A stretch of DNA of 64,000 nucleotides. Source: Ursus arctos (Eukaryota; Chordata; Mammalia; Carnivora; Ursidae). Position 1 is the stretch's first letter. Each line of letters starts with the position of its first letter. Under the pieces are notes generated by a model. That model had not been told where the DNA came from, made no database searches, and was given only the letters and a program-made list of their open reading frames with translations. Below, in pieces: positions 11,051 to 22,033 of this stretch. The DNA is taken from NCBI RefSeq assembly GCF_023065955.2, contig NW_026623008.1, forward strand, positions 22,006,001 through 22,070,000. Direction: 5' to 3'. The position numbers were made by a program, and so were the translations under genes.

Positions 11051-12640
11051 CGAGTTGGGTGTTTCTCTGCAGAGGGATGCCCTGGGCTCCCTAGCCCAGA
11101 ACAGCTCCACCTGCTTCCCCGTGAGCCTGGGTCCTTCTGGATAGATTCTTACCTGACTAGATGCTGTGACCCCTTTTCTGGTCTCTAAAATAGTTAATTC
11201 TCCGGCAACCTGGCCCCTCCCACAAGAGGATGGCCCCGCCCACAGCGGGGTAGTCTACCCAAGGCCTGGGGGCTTCCTCCCTGACTGCTGCCCACTGACT
11301 TCTCCCACCCTCCCCTGTGGCCTGTGTTCCCCCTAAGGTTCCCCCACTCCCTTGGGTCTCAGGGGACGGGCTTGTATTTGACACCGTGTCCTAGAGGCCA
11401 CTGGCACATCCCAGACCCCTTGGGGGCAGTGTTCTGGTCTGTAAGTGGGCATCACCCCTCTACGACAGGGCTGCCAGAGACTGGGTGTGGGGTGGGCGGA
11501 AAGTCCCTGATTCTGCACCCTGCCCAGGAGGCCCAGGAATAGAAGGAGCTTCACCCCATGAACCCACAGGGACCTGGACCCAGACTCCGAGGAACAAACT
11601 TTCTGTCCTGTGGTGAGGCTCCCAGTCCTTAGACAAATGGGCCCCTGCCCACCATTCCTCTGGTCCCCAGACATGGGGCCTCTCCAGACAGGGACTGTGT
11701 AACTGGACCGTGGCCAGAGCAGAGAAGCATTTTCTGGAACCCCTGGTAGCCTGCAAAGAGCTGGGGGTGGGGGCAGACAGAGCAGGGGAGCGTGGGCTTC
11801 AGTCAAATGCATTTTCTCCCCCATATTAGCCCCGATTCTGCCTCTGGCCCCGGGGGCGGACAGGCCGGTCACTCGGGGGAGGCTTGGGAGGATGGGGGAC
11901 AGGCGGGAACCCAACAGCCCGTGGGCATCTGCTGCTGCTGCTGAGAGCCATAACCAGCCAGACCCCCATGGACTTCATCTCTGGGATCTGTACAGCTTCG
12001 TGAGGAAGACACAACTATTGACCTCATTTTGGAGACAAGGAGGCCGAGGCTCAGAGAGGTGCCGTGCTGCCTTCCCCTCATCTCAGAGTTTACCCCTAAA
12101 CCAACAGATCGGCTGACCAGCACCGCCTCCCCCAGGTCACGGCCCCTCAGCCCGAGTTCGAGGGTGACCTGGAAATAGTAACTGTCCTAGGGGCAGGTGT
12201 CAGTGATGAAGGGGCACTGGTCGCCCCTGGACCTGCCTTGCTGGAGGCTTGCACCCATTCAGGGGAGCACAGAAAAAGTTGCCACAAGAACCGCTCAGTG
12301 GTGTGAGAATCCCCCGGCCTGGGTGGGGTGAAGGGCTTGGGGACAGGAGGCTTTTAGCATGGACTCTGACAACGTGAACTACTGGGTTTGGAATCGACTC
12401 GTATTTGTCCGAGATTTGGAACTGAGGGGGTCAGCCTTGGGAGGGTGCAGCTCCTGAAGTAGTGGGGTGCCCGAGAGTGAGGCCAGCCGGAGCAGAGCTG
12501 AGCCACAGAGGGCCGCCTGACTGAGCAGTGTATGCACCTGGATTCAGCCACACCTGAAGCGAGACTTTGCTCCACATCATGTTTGAATAAGGAGAAGAAG
12601 GAGAAGGAGAGGAAGTAAGAGAAGATAAAGAAACACTCAT
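11051..12640. other. Gene-free stretch
   Basis: No gene seen. A weak antisense MIR trace ('cattttggagacaaggaggc', 'ggctcagagaggtgcc') lies near 12025-12065. A purine-rich (GAAGGA)-like stretch lies at 12590-12620. Confidence 0.5.
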
Positions 12641-12840
12641 GCCCTGGCACTCAGCTGTTCACTTTACACCTATTAACACATTCAATTCTCACAACCTTAT
12701 TCTAGTACCACAGAGGGGGGAGTGAAGCACAGAGAGGTTGAGTAATTTGTCCAGGGTCACACAGCTATTGAGTGGCCCAGCCAGAATTCACACCCAGGCC
12801 GTCTGATGCCAAAGTCTGTGCTCTTAACCCCTCCTCTCTT
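12641..12840 (-). mobile_element. MIR SINE, antisense
   Basis: Good full-order match: 'caattctcacaaccttattc' (12683), 'cagagaggttgagtaatttg' (12730), 'ccagggtcacacagctattg' (12751) and 'gtctgtgctcttaacccc'. One of the best preserved MIR copies here. Confidence 0.8.
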
Positions 12841-12939
12841 GTCCTGCAGTGAAAGGCAGCGGGGTGGGGGTGGGGGGGTCACAGGAGTACATGGAGTGAG
12901 CTCTGGAAAAGGCTGGAAGTGGGTGTGCAGTGTGTGCAA

Positions 12940-13115
12940 ATTGTCTTCAACAAATAGTCACTTGGCACCTACTGGGTGTCAGGCCCTGTACCTGGCCCTG
13001 GGTGGACTGGAGAGAGGGGGCTTAGCCGGGGGGCTCTTGCAACAGATGGGTAAACAGAGGCCCAGAGATGGAAAAGGGGGCCATGCCACAGCACAGGGCA
13101 GGGGAGGGCAGGCGG
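12940..13115 (-). mobile_element. L2/MIR-like fragment, antisense
   Basis: 'tcaacaaatagtcacttggc' and 'acctactgggtgtcaggccc' are the antisense L2/MIR end. 'gatgggtaaacagaggccca' (13045) suggests a MIR part. The boundary between the two families is not clear. Confidence 0.5.
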
Positions 13116-13684
13116 GCTAGGACTGGCTGCATCTCGTCCTTGTCCTGAGGCTGGTGGACACCCGGGAATTTGATCTCTGATGGATGCTCATGCGGGGCTG
13201 TGGATGGGGAGACATGATGCTCATGGGCGGCTGGGGGAGGGGTCCATCCGGGCAACTTTCAGGAAGGCAACTGGGTGACAAAGCCCCTGAGCCTAAGACA
13301 CATCGCTTTCCTTGATGTCCCAATTCCACTGGCTGGACCCTGCACTGAGGACGTGGTCAGTGCCCCAGGCGCACGGTGTCCCCAAAGGCCGTCACAGCCC
13401 GATGTGCACGAGGAAGGGGCTGCGATCCTCCACGCGCCTGGCTGACGGGGGAGGACGGCGAGGTCAGTGTTGGCGCATCGAAATGAGGTACCATTAGGAA
13501 GCTGTTAACATCGTGCTTTTGAGGAATCTTCAGGGATGTGAATGAATGCTGGTGGTAGAACGGCAGGAAAGAGAGCTGAACACAGAGTGTGTCCCAGTTA
13601 CATGTTTAGTATGTGCGGAGAGAGCCCGATGATGATGGCGGGGACGGTGGCGAGGTGCTGCTGCCGAAGGCTTCTCGCGACAGA
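13116..13684. other. Gene-free stretch
   Basis: Non-repetitive, GC-rich to about 13490, then AT-richer. No gene or element recognised. Confidence 0.5.
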
Positions 13685-13870
13685 GCGCTTACTGTGCGCC
13701 TGACTGGACCTCTGTGAGCTCGTCTCCACCTCCTGACAACCCTGCCGGCTGGGAACCCTGTAGTCCCCATGGCACAGAGGAGGACAGTGAGGCACAGGTT
13801 GAGTGACTTGCTGGGGGTCACACAGCTGAGAGAGGACTCGAGCCCAGGTCTGATGGCCTCTGAAACCCCT
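13685..13870 (-). mobile_element. MIR SINE, antisense
   Basis: 'gcgcttactgtgcgcctgac' start, 'gaggacagtgaggcacaggt' (13782), 'ggggtcacacagctgagaga' (13815) and 'gactcgagcccaggtctga' give complete antisense MIR order. Confidence 0.75.
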
Positions 13871-15339
13871 CCGAACTCTCTCCTGCTGTCAGCACTGCTG
13901 GGCTGGAGGCGGGGTGTGGGGCGGGTGGTGAAAGGGGTCCCAGGCATCCTGCGGAGGACGTGGTAGGTCCAGATCACTCCTTTCTGAGGACCTGCTCACG
14001 TAAGTGCTAACGGGCTTGGACCAGGTCTGCAGACTACCTCTCAGGCTCCTCCCTCCACGGGCAGCGGCTGGATGGGGCAGCAGAGGGCCCGGCACCTGCT
14101 GGGAACACCACACCCGGAGGCCCCAAGCACGTCCAGGCCTGCTCTGCTCAGAGCACAGAGCTCCCCTGTGTCCCCATTGGCACAGTCCCTCCTGCGGACT
14201 GCTCGGTGACTCCACGGGCCTGAGTGTGTCCTTGTAGCGTCCTCCAGTTTGTCCGGGTGTCTCCTTGAGGGCCACAGCGGGAGCCAGGTGGGGACAGGTG
14301 TTGGTGGCTGCCTCCCAACCCACTCTAGGCTCACGAGAGGGGTTTCGCACCCATCACCTTAAGAGGAAGGCGAACAGCGGAGCAAGAGGATCTGGGAACC
14401 GTCACTCATGGCCTTGTGAGTACAGAGGCCGCTGTTCCTTCCCTGATTCTTGCCAGACACCCCCACCCCCACCCCACTTCACCCTTTTCACACCCCCAAG
14501 GCCAAACCCAGGCCGAGGGGCCTCGCGGAAAGCTCAGCAGTGGCTGGCGGGCCCTTGGCCCAGGTCTGTGTGCTGATTCACACCCCTGAAGGGGAATGGT
14601 GTGGGACCCCTGGGGGTTTATCCTCCTCGACCTTGAACATGTGAGTTCACACCAACTGCTGGTGTTGACAGACCAAGATGTTCTCCCAAATGTGGTACCA
14701 CAGCCTGAGTGGGGAGTGAGGCTGCCGGAAGGAGGAAGAGGCAGGCTTGCATCCCTCCCTCCGCCCACCCCCTCCCCGATGCCCTCCATGTTCCCCTCCT
14801 CCTTCCGTGGGACGCTGGGACTGGAAGCTTCAGTAGGGACCATGCTTGCTTGCTGGGGACTGGCTGCGCCCTCCTTGTAGCTCTGGACCATGTGCGTTCA
14901 CACTCCAGAGACAGCGGGGATGTCCATTGTCTGTGTGCATTTTCCTTTTACAAAGAGGAGCTCCTCCCTGATCTCCCAGCCTCGAGAATGAGAGTTGCAG
15001 GAATTACCAGTCCCACTTACGCATGAAAAACTTGAGTCACAAGAAGGAAGCTGGTCCTGACTTAGTTAAGAAGCCAGAGCTGAGCTCGTGTTTGACGGAC
15101 CCCAGTCACTGCCTCACCTGAGAGAGGATTCCAGACCCTCGGGGCAGAGCAGGTAGGAAGGCGTGCACATGTGGGGCTGGGTAAAAGTCTTGAAGAACAA
15201 GTCTATCCCCCCAGTCAACCCCCAGATCTCCTCTCTGTAAGTGTCTTCACACAACGCAGGGGCAGAGGGACACTCCCCTTCTGCCGGCCGCCGGGCCAGC
15301 TTTGACTCCAAAACCCCTCCTTTCAATGTGCTGGAATTC
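13871..15339. other. Gene-free stretch
   Basis: Single-copy, GC-rich sequence with chance frames up to 161 codons on the minus strand. No exon, RNA or mobile element can be supported. Confidence 0.5.
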
Positions 15340-15640
15340 ACTGGTCCGTTCATTCATCATTCCCGCATCTACCCGTTTGCTTGAGCACCTACTATGTGCT
15401 GAGCACTCTTCTACCCAGACACAGAGTGGTAAGCAACGGCCGAGGTGCCTTCGTGGAGTTGACACCGCACCGAGCACAAAGACAGTGAGCAAACAGATAC
15501 ACAGTCGGTCAGAGGCCCGTGTGGCCGGCGCACAGACCAGGGGGAGGGCAGAGTTGACGTGGATGCCAGCCACCACCCAGAAACGTCCACGCCTTTGCCT
15601 GACCCGTGCCACTCAGCTCACTCGCTAGGAGGCCGCAGCC
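15340..15640 (-). mobile_element. L2 fragment, antisense
   Basis: 'gttcattcatcattcccgca', 'gagcacctactatgtgctga' (15385) and 'gacagtgagcaaacagatac' (15481) give the order of an antisense L2 3' end. Decayed after 15560. Confidence 0.65.
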
Positions 15641-15809
15641 CTCTGACGCCCCCAGGCCTGCCTGCTCAGAGAGTCTTGTCCACGCCGGGGCTCCTCGGCC
15701 AGCAGATGGGGACTGCTGGGACTGCCATAGGGCCACCATGGTCACCACAAAGGACAGAGTCTGCAAAGTCGGGCTGGGCTCTGCCTTTCCTGTCCTGGAC
15801 CCCAAGCTG

Positions 15810-15935
15810 AGCCTTCTAATCTTAATTATTTTTGCAATGAGATAATGCAGAGAACAGGTGATGGAATTACTTTTTCATAAATGTGTTCAGGAGTGAAGTG
15901 TTGCAGCGTTTGGTGCCCCTTAAAACGTATTTTGC
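15810..15935. promoter_or_regulatory. Candidate conserved non-coding element
   Basis: An AT-rich, non-repetitive island inside GC-rich DNA. It contains TTAATTA (15823-15829, homeodomain-type) and E-box CAGGTG (15855-15860). This composition is common in ancient enhancers, but conservation cannot be seen from one genome, so this is a guess. Confidence 0.25.
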
Positions 15936-16039
15936 TCTGCTTCTCAATCTGGACCACTCACACAGCTTGGCAGTGAGGATTTCTCATTCTGCCTTCCTTT
16001 CCGGGGTGCCGTGTGCGGTTCAGTGGCTCCTGCCAACGG

Positions 16040-16160
16040 TTCTAGTTTAGGAGTGAGCATCACTGTCTCTGTCTTATAGAGGAGGAGACAGAGGGTCAGA
16101 GAGGTGCAGTGACTCGCCCAAGGTGCACAGCAAGGCCGGGCCAGAGGAGAAGGGTCCTCA
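16040..16160 (-). mobile_element. MIR fragment, antisense
   Basis: 'tagaggaggagacagagggt', 'cagagaggtgcagtgactcg' and 'gcccaaggtgcacagcaagg' preserve the antisense MIR core only. Confidence 0.65.
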
Positions 16161-16299
16161 GTCATGAGCTCCTCTGGCTTCTGGTCTCACTGTTCTCCCT
16201 GCTTCACCCATGTTTAGAAGCCAGAAAAGTCTCTGGGCTCAGAGACAAAGGGGGCGCTTTCTCCAAATGAAGCAGCCTGGCATTTTGCGTGGCCGCTCT

Positions 16300-16480
16300 A
16301 TGCCCGTCCCCACTTGACGCTCAGTTTCCATCACCACATTCAACCTCCACGATAGCATTCTAAGAGGGCGTCATGGTCCAGTTTTACAGAAGAGGAAACC
16401 AAGGGTCAGAGAAGCTCAGGAGCCTGCCAGAGCCGGCACGGGAGAGCGTTAGACTTCCACGTCCTCCAGCTTCTGGGCAG
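16300..16480 (-). mobile_element. MIR fragment, antisense
   Basis: 'agttttacagaagaggaaac' and 'caagggtcagagaagctcag' give the body. 'caacctccacgatagcattc' upstream corresponds to the usual 'caaccctatgagg' part. Confidence 0.6.
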
Positions 16481-16595
16481 CGTGTTCTCCCCACCACCTG
16501 TCTGTGTGGCTAAGAAAAAAGCTTCTGAAATCAATGAGAGAGGGAGAAATAGGCCTCCAAAAAAAGGAAACAACCTTTAAAATACCTACTATGTG

Positions 16596-16748
16596 CCTGG
16601 AGAACATTTTAATTTTAATTTTTTAATTTTAAATCCTTTTTTAAAGTTTTTATTTTAATTCCATTTAGTGAACATACAGTGTTATATTAGTTTCAGGTGT
16701 ATAATATAATGATTCAGCACCTCCTCACAACGCCCTGGAGAACATTTT
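16596..16748 (-). mobile_element. 5'-truncated carnivore LINE-1, antisense, with target-site duplication
   Basis: About 123 bp (16611-16733) matching the reverse complement of a carnivore L1 3' part: T-rich start, then 'gtgaacatacagtgttatat' and 'tagtttcaggtgtataatat'. Perfect 15-bp repeats CCTGGAGAACATTTT lie at 16596-16610 and 16734-16748. It split an older 'ctactatgtgcctgg' MIR/L2-type sequence. Confidence 0.9.
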
Positions 16749-16960
16749 TAACACTCACTATGTGTCTGGGGCGATGCTGGACACTCTATGTTTTTCATAT
16801 TTGATACTCATGACAGCTGTGTAAGGTAGACAGTTCATTCCCATTTCACAGAGAAGGAAACTGACAGTCAGGACGGACAGTGCAGTAAACACACTCAGGG
16901 ACACACAGCACAGAATTCAGAACCAGGTCCACCTGATCCAACAGCCCGTCCTGCACAGGG
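16749..16960 (-). mobile_element. MIR SINE, antisense
   Basis: 'aacactcactatgtgtctgg', 'tactcatgacagctgtgtaa', 'cccatttcacagagaaggaa' (16840) and 'gggacacacagcacagaatt' (16899) follow MIR order. It continues the target that the L1 at 16596 interrupted. Confidence 0.75.
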
Positions 16961-17074
16961 AGCGCCTGTTCTGTGGTCCCCTCGGTGGATGGGGTTGTGT
17001 GTCCGTCCCCCTTATTCACTGAGCGCTCCTCCTTGTCCGTAGGGAAAGGGGAGAGGGGAGAGGGCAAGCCACAG

Positions 17075-17200
17075 CTTGTGTCTGCCAGCCACAGGCTTGG
17101 ATTCTGGCTCTGCCACTTCCCCAGCCTGTGGCCAGACCAAGTTACCCTGAGGGGCCTCAGTTTTCTTGGCTGTAAAATGGGCTCATAGGAGGACTTTCTC
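17075..17200 (+). mobile_element. MIR SINE, sense
   Basis: 'ttggattctggctctgccac' (17098), 'gtggccagaccaagttaccc' and 'ctcagttttcttggctgtaa' then 'aatgggctcatag' give forward MIR order. Confidence 0.75.
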
Positions 17201-18639
17201 ATCAATATAAGATGGTTTGGAAGAGCGAATGAGGAGACAAAGTTCTGTCTTGGCTCTTACTAGTTTCCTTCGTGGCTCGCCCCTCATTGTATCATGTTTG
17301 CTTGAGGGGATTTCACCCCCATCTTCTTCACCTGCACTGAGCCTCGAGAAGGGATGGACATGGAAGTACATGGCACATGGTGGGTGCTCAGTCAGGAGTG
17401 GGCGTGTTCGTACTCCTCGAATCCCACAGAGACCTACACACAACTGTGGGTGACCCTCCACCACCTCTCCTGGCTCCTCCCTTTCCTCAGCACTGTCTCC
17501 CAGGAGGGTCCCCAGCACTGCCCCCCCACTCCCCCATCCAGGTGAGCCCTCAAGGCCAAAGTGGCCCCAGGATATTGGTGTTGCCCCCACGTCTAGCCAG
17601 TGCCCTTTGAGCTTATTTACAAGTTAGAGAAGCAAGTGCTGAGCAATGCAGAGTCCCCTTCACTGGGCCACCCATTACATTCTTGGGGACCGCGTGGGCC
17701 AAGGTCACACAGGGCATCCCTGAGAGAGCCTGGTAGAACGATGGTTAAGGTCCTTGAAATCCTAAAATCCTGTGATCCTAACATTTAACTTCAGGCTTTA
17801 TAGTTTAAGATTCTATTTAAGTAAAGATTCTAAGACACAGGAACATCAGACTCTAGGTCGTGATGACTTCCGGTTCTAAAATGCTGAAATTCTCATGAGC
17901 AACCGTTGGCCACGGGACAAACTCACGCCAGAATCTCTGAGCCGCCAGAGCAGGCTTTCCCACTTCCCGGGCCCCCACGCAGCCCCATAGCACACCACGG
18001 AATGTGGCTTTTCGTGGCTTAGAGGTCCAATTTATTCTGCTTTTTAGCACCACACACTCACCTTATCTCACACTCTGGTCTCTGGAATAACACGAAAGAC
18101 GACGGTTCTTTGGAGATTTTCTGCGTACAGAGAACCTACGTGCTCCAGGAAGGGATTTAGACGCGGGGTGCCCCATGATGGAGCTGCAGCAAGCCCGGAA
18201 GAGGGATTGGCTCCGTGTTTTTGCTGCAGGGACAGAGAGGCACCCTTCATCTGCAGAGGCTCCTGGGCTGCCATGGGGACAAGGCAGACAAGACGAGACC
18301 CTTAGGTCTGCACATCCTCAGAGGACAGACCTAGCTGGGGCTGCAGATATGACTACCCCAGTGTGCAGAAGAGCAAACTGCAACCCGATACGTTCTGCAG
18401 ATTGCCTGAAGCCACAAACGGAGCTGGAAGATGACAGTCCCCTAACGTTTCGGCCCTTCCAAGCTGCAGAGCTCAGTGGGAGGGAGTTAACAGGGGAGCC
18501 ATCCTGAAGCTGAAGCTGCAGAAGTGCCTAGTGCCCTCAGTGGTGCCGGTCGCGCCTTCCTACAGACACTGCTCCTTCCTGCGGCCGAGCACAGCGTTCC
18601 CACGGAATCGGTCCGCCGTGGCCATCACGTGTGGGCTGA
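17201..18639. other. Gene-free stretch
   Basis: No gene. The part at 17745-17870 is rich in 'gattcta/attcta' phrases, as in some old short repeats. The rest looks single-copy. Confidence 0.5.
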
Positions 18640-18900
18640 CAAGAGATACATGTGGGCTCCGTGTCATTCACTCACAATAACCGGGAGGTAAACATGGGGT
18701 CTTACCAATACAGTAACCTTGCAAACAGCATGTGAGGCGCTCCTCTTCACCCCCCGCGCTTGGAGCCTGAAAAACGATTGCCCAGTCCTTACAGATTAGC
18801 AAACCATTAAAAATTGATGGAAAATTCAACTTAATTGAGCACACTGTGGGGCGGCTTAGATGAGCCTGGAGTGCGACAACGGTAATGAAGCACCAGCCAC
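18640..18900. promoter_or_regulatory. Candidate conserved non-coding element
   Basis: AT-rich, repeat-free block in GC-rich surroundings with several homeodomain-like cores (GATTAG near 18794, CATTAAAA near 18805, TTAATTGA near 18831). No open frame or splice pattern suggests an exon. Conservation not testable here. Confidence 0.25.
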
Positions 18901-18929
18901 ACGGACAGGGACACCCGCTGGAGTCATCG

Positions 18930-19475
18930 CCCCTCCAAAGGCTCTCATGGGGTCTCCACCCCAACGGGGGTGCAGCCAGCCATCCTTTCTCCCCAGCACT
19001 GTGGCCCCAGCCTCCTGTCTTGTCCGCTCCATCTCCCCGCCCCTCCCCATCCACGTGAATGGTCATCCAGCTGCACTGAAGACCCGGTATGGCTCCCTAT
19101 TCCCTAAAAGTACCTAAGCTTGGCATTCAGACCCCTCATGATGTGGGCTGGCCTCTCTTCTGCCCCATCTCCCTGCATGTATCACCCTCAGCTTCGGCCA
19201 CCCTGAGTTTTTGTCCAGTCTCCTACCTGAATCCTAGCAGGCCTAGAGACTTGCACATCTCTGCTCTTTTGCCGTCCCCTTATCATTCCTCTGGCTGGTT
19301 CTCACACTCACCATGAAACCCCACTTGCTTTACCTCCTCCAGGAAGCCTTTCCAGATAACCCCAGACTGTTCCTTCATACATAGCTGGTTCACACTCACC
19401 ATGAAACCATGCTTCACCTCCTCCGGGAAGACTTCCCAGATAACCAGCCCCCCCAGACTGTTCCTTCATACAGGG
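18930..19475 (+). mobile_element. L2 LINE, sense, with internal tandem duplication
   Basis: Forward L2 body: 'cctcatgatgtgggctggcc' (19134), 'cttcggccaccctgagtttt' (19192), 'tgctcttttgccgtcccctt' and the 'acctcctccaggaagccttt' block. The final part occurs twice (see 19295). Confidence 0.65.
19295..19472 (+). repeat. Tandem duplication, about 90-bp unit, two copies
   Basis: The unit starts CTGGTTCTCACACTCACCAT at 19295 and CTGGTTCACACTCACCATGA at 19385. Both copies run through 'acctcctcc(a/g)ggaag' and end 'agactgttccttcatac'. The copies differ by several substitutions and small indels, so the duplication is not recent. Confidence 0.85.
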
Positions 19476-19482
19476 CCTAAAT

Positions 19483-20000
19483 CAGTGATCTATTGCCACA
19501 GGCCACCTATCAAAAATCACAGAAGCCCATTGGCTAATGTCAAAACACATTTATTGCTTGCTTGTTTCAGTAGGCTGTGGGTTGGCTAGGCAGCTCTGCT
19601 GATCTTGGCTGGGCTCACACGTCTGGCGGGACAGGGGAGAGTTCCATGGTTATTGGCTGCTGTAGGCTGACCTTGACTGGGCCGCGGGAGCATCTTGGCT
19701 CTGCTCCGCGCTTCTCTCCTCCTCTGGAAGGCCAGTCCGGGCATGTTCTTGCAGCCGCGGTACAGCAGGCAGAGGCAGCCCCAATGCACAGCCTAATCTA
19801 CATCTGCTGGCATCCCACTGCCAAAAGCAAGTCATATGCTGGCACCATATGCTTTCTGTCGAGGGGTGGGACAGTTGCCCATCCACAGTGGGAGGCCGCT
19901 GCAAAGTTGCATGGTACAGGTGCAGACGCACGGACGGGATGGGAACTGGGGCCGGTGACGCCCCCGACTACAGAGCACCGTGTGTTCACCTCGCAGAACT
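19483..20000 (-). mobile_element. Old interspersed repeat, family A (copy 1)
   Basis: Starts 'gatctattgccacaggccac', then 'acagaagcccattggctaat', 'aaaacacatttattgcttgc' and 'ggttggctaggcagctctgc'. The same order of phrases recurs at 30030, 41543 and 48905. The family resembles a common mammalian repeat with 'gtggcttaaaacaac', which I cannot name. Orientation is arbitrary. Confidence 0.5.
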
Positions 20001-20029
20001 CCCCAGGCTCTGCGAGGTGGTGACCTTTC

Positions 20030-20165
20030 TAAAATTTCTGAACAGCTTTATTGCATTATAGTTGACATACGATACACTGTGCGTATTAACGTGTTCACTT
20101 CGATGAGTCTGACGTCTGCATATACCCATGCAATCGCTAGCACGATCAAGTGAGCCAACAGACCT
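20030..20165 (-). mobile_element. L1M LINE 3' part, antisense (first half)
   Basis: 'gaacagctttattgcattat', 'agttgacatacgatacactg' and 'ttcacttcgatgagtctgac' match the reverse complement of an old L1 3' UTR. It is continuous in the consensus with the piece at 20709, so the material between is a later insertion. Confidence 0.7.
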
Positions 20166-20708
20166 GTCTTGGTCCCTTTGGGCTGCTCTAACAGAAATAC
20201 CGCAGACAGGGTGGCTTGAACAACGAACGTGCGTTTCTCACAGTTCTGGAGCCTGGCAAGTTCAAGAGCGAGGTGCCACCAGATTTGGTAAGGTCTGGTG
20301 AGAGCTCACTCCCCGTTCACAGACGGGAGTGTTCTCACTGTGCGCTCACGTGGCAGAAGGGGAACGGGGCTTGCTTTTATAAGGGCCCCAATCCCATCCA
20401 TGCGGCTCCTCTCTCATGACCCAATCACATCACATCCCAAGGGCCCCACCTCCGAATAGCATCACATAGGGGGTCAGGTGTTTGTTTGTTTTTTTAAGAT
20501 TTTATTTATTTATTTATTTGAGAGAGAGAGAGCACAGAGGGAGAGGGAGAAGCAGACTCCCCGCTGAGCAAGGCGCCCGATGTGGGGCTCGATCCCAGAA
20601 CCCTGAGATCATGACCTGAGCCGAAGGCAGATGCTTAACCCACTGAGCCACCCAGGCGCCCTCCGGGGTCAGGTTTTAACACATGAATTTTGTGGAGGAC
20701 CCAGACAT
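20166..20708 (-). mobile_element. MLT1-like LTR, antisense, split by a Can-SINE
   Basis: Left part 20166-20469: 'gggctgctctaacagaaata', 'ggtggcttgaacaacgaacg', 'ctcacagttctggagcctgg' and 'aagggccccaatcccatcca'. Right part from 20665: 'ttttaacacatgaattttgt'. This is an MLT1-type LTR inserted in the L1M. Its own target-site duplication is no longer clear. Confidence 0.75.
20470..20674 (-). mobile_element. Can-SINE, antisense, with target-site duplication
   Basis: Insert at about 20480-20664: 'aagattttatttatttattt' tail, GAGA run, body, then 'ctgagccacccaggcgccct' as the reverse-complemented head. Perfect 10-bp repeats GGGGTCAGGT at 20470-20479 and 20665-20674. Innermost layer of a three-level nest. 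Confidence 0.95.
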
Positions 20709-21415
20709 TCAGTGTGTTGCAATATTCCTCACCTTCAAATAGCTCCCCTGCCCTTTGGGAATCTCTCCCTCCCATTTCTCTCTGCCACACCCCCTCCCTT
20801 GCCCTAGGCAACGATCAATCTGCTTTCTGGTTCTACTGATTAGTTCTCGTTTTCCAGAATGTTCTCTAACAGACCATACAGTACGTGCTCTGACTGGTCT
20901 AGTGTCTTCATCAATGCTGCATGTATCAAAAATCATTCCTTTTTATTGCTGAAGAGCGTTCCGTTGTATGACTAGACCACGATTTGCTTATCCATCGGTT
21001 TCCAGCGCCAGTCTTTACAAATAGGGCTGTACATTCACGCACACGTATTTCTACAGACATATGCTTTCTCCTCTCTTGGGTAAATACTTCGTAGTGAAAC
21101 GACCAGATCCCGTGGGTGCTCCAGACGCTCCTCATCCCCCCAGAACTTAGTCTGGTCAGTAATTTGCCCATCTTCATGGGGGTGGGGTGGTATCTCGCCA
21201 TGGTTTTATTTTGCATTTCCCTAATAACTAACAACACTGAGCATCTTTTCATGTGCTTACTGGCTATTCCTTTCTTCTTTGGCATCGTGTCTGTTTTAAT
21301 TGGGTTCTTTCGTTATTATTGAGTTTTGAGACTTCTTCTTATCTGGGTACAGACTGTTCTCAGCCACGTGTTTGGAAAATATTCTCTCCTTGTCTGTGGC
21401 TTGGGCTGGGTAAGA
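20709..21415 (-). mobile_element. L1M LINE 3' UTR and ORF2 end, antisense (second half)
   Basis: Consensus order in reverse: 'ggcaacgatcaatctgcttt' (20808), 'tcattcctttttattgctga' (20932), 'gcatttccctaataactaac' (21213) and 'gagcatcttttcatgtgctt' (21238). Many stops and indels; a dead element. Confidence 0.85.
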
Positions 21416-21990
21416 CTTCTAAGCACATGGGTCCCTATTTCCCCAGTAATCGATGGTTGGTGAGGGCTTGGCCGAGAGGCCAGCGCTGATGGGATGTGTC
21501 AGTATCTGATCCATGCTCTCCATAAAAATAATTGCCAAAAATTTATGAGGAGAGCCACCAGTGGGGGCTCATCAGCTCCATGCTCCTGTCCCAGACTGCC
21601 CTGGCTCCGTGACGATGTCATCTGGAAAATCACGGTCATGGACAGAGACAGGCAGGGCAGGTGGGAGGGGTGGATCAGGTCCCTTGTCCAGCATTATTTT
21701 GCGGATCCAAGGTCTCCCCCTATCCCATGAGCCAGCCTCATCCGGCCACTAAGCTCAGCCCCGCTTGGGGCTCTCCAAGGCACTAGAAGGGACATAAATG
21801 GAAGCATCAGCTTCTGCTTCCAGGTTTCTGATGAATGCAAGTGTTTTCATTCACCGGGGAAATATCTCAGCGGAGATGGATGGAAATAGAGCCAGGATTG
21901 GGAAGAGTCAATTTCCGCTTCTCCTGATGAGGCTGCTGAGGGAGGGGTTGGTGGGAGGACGGGGAGCAGGGAGAAGCTTGTGTGCATGCA

Positions 21991-22033
<43 letters not shown>

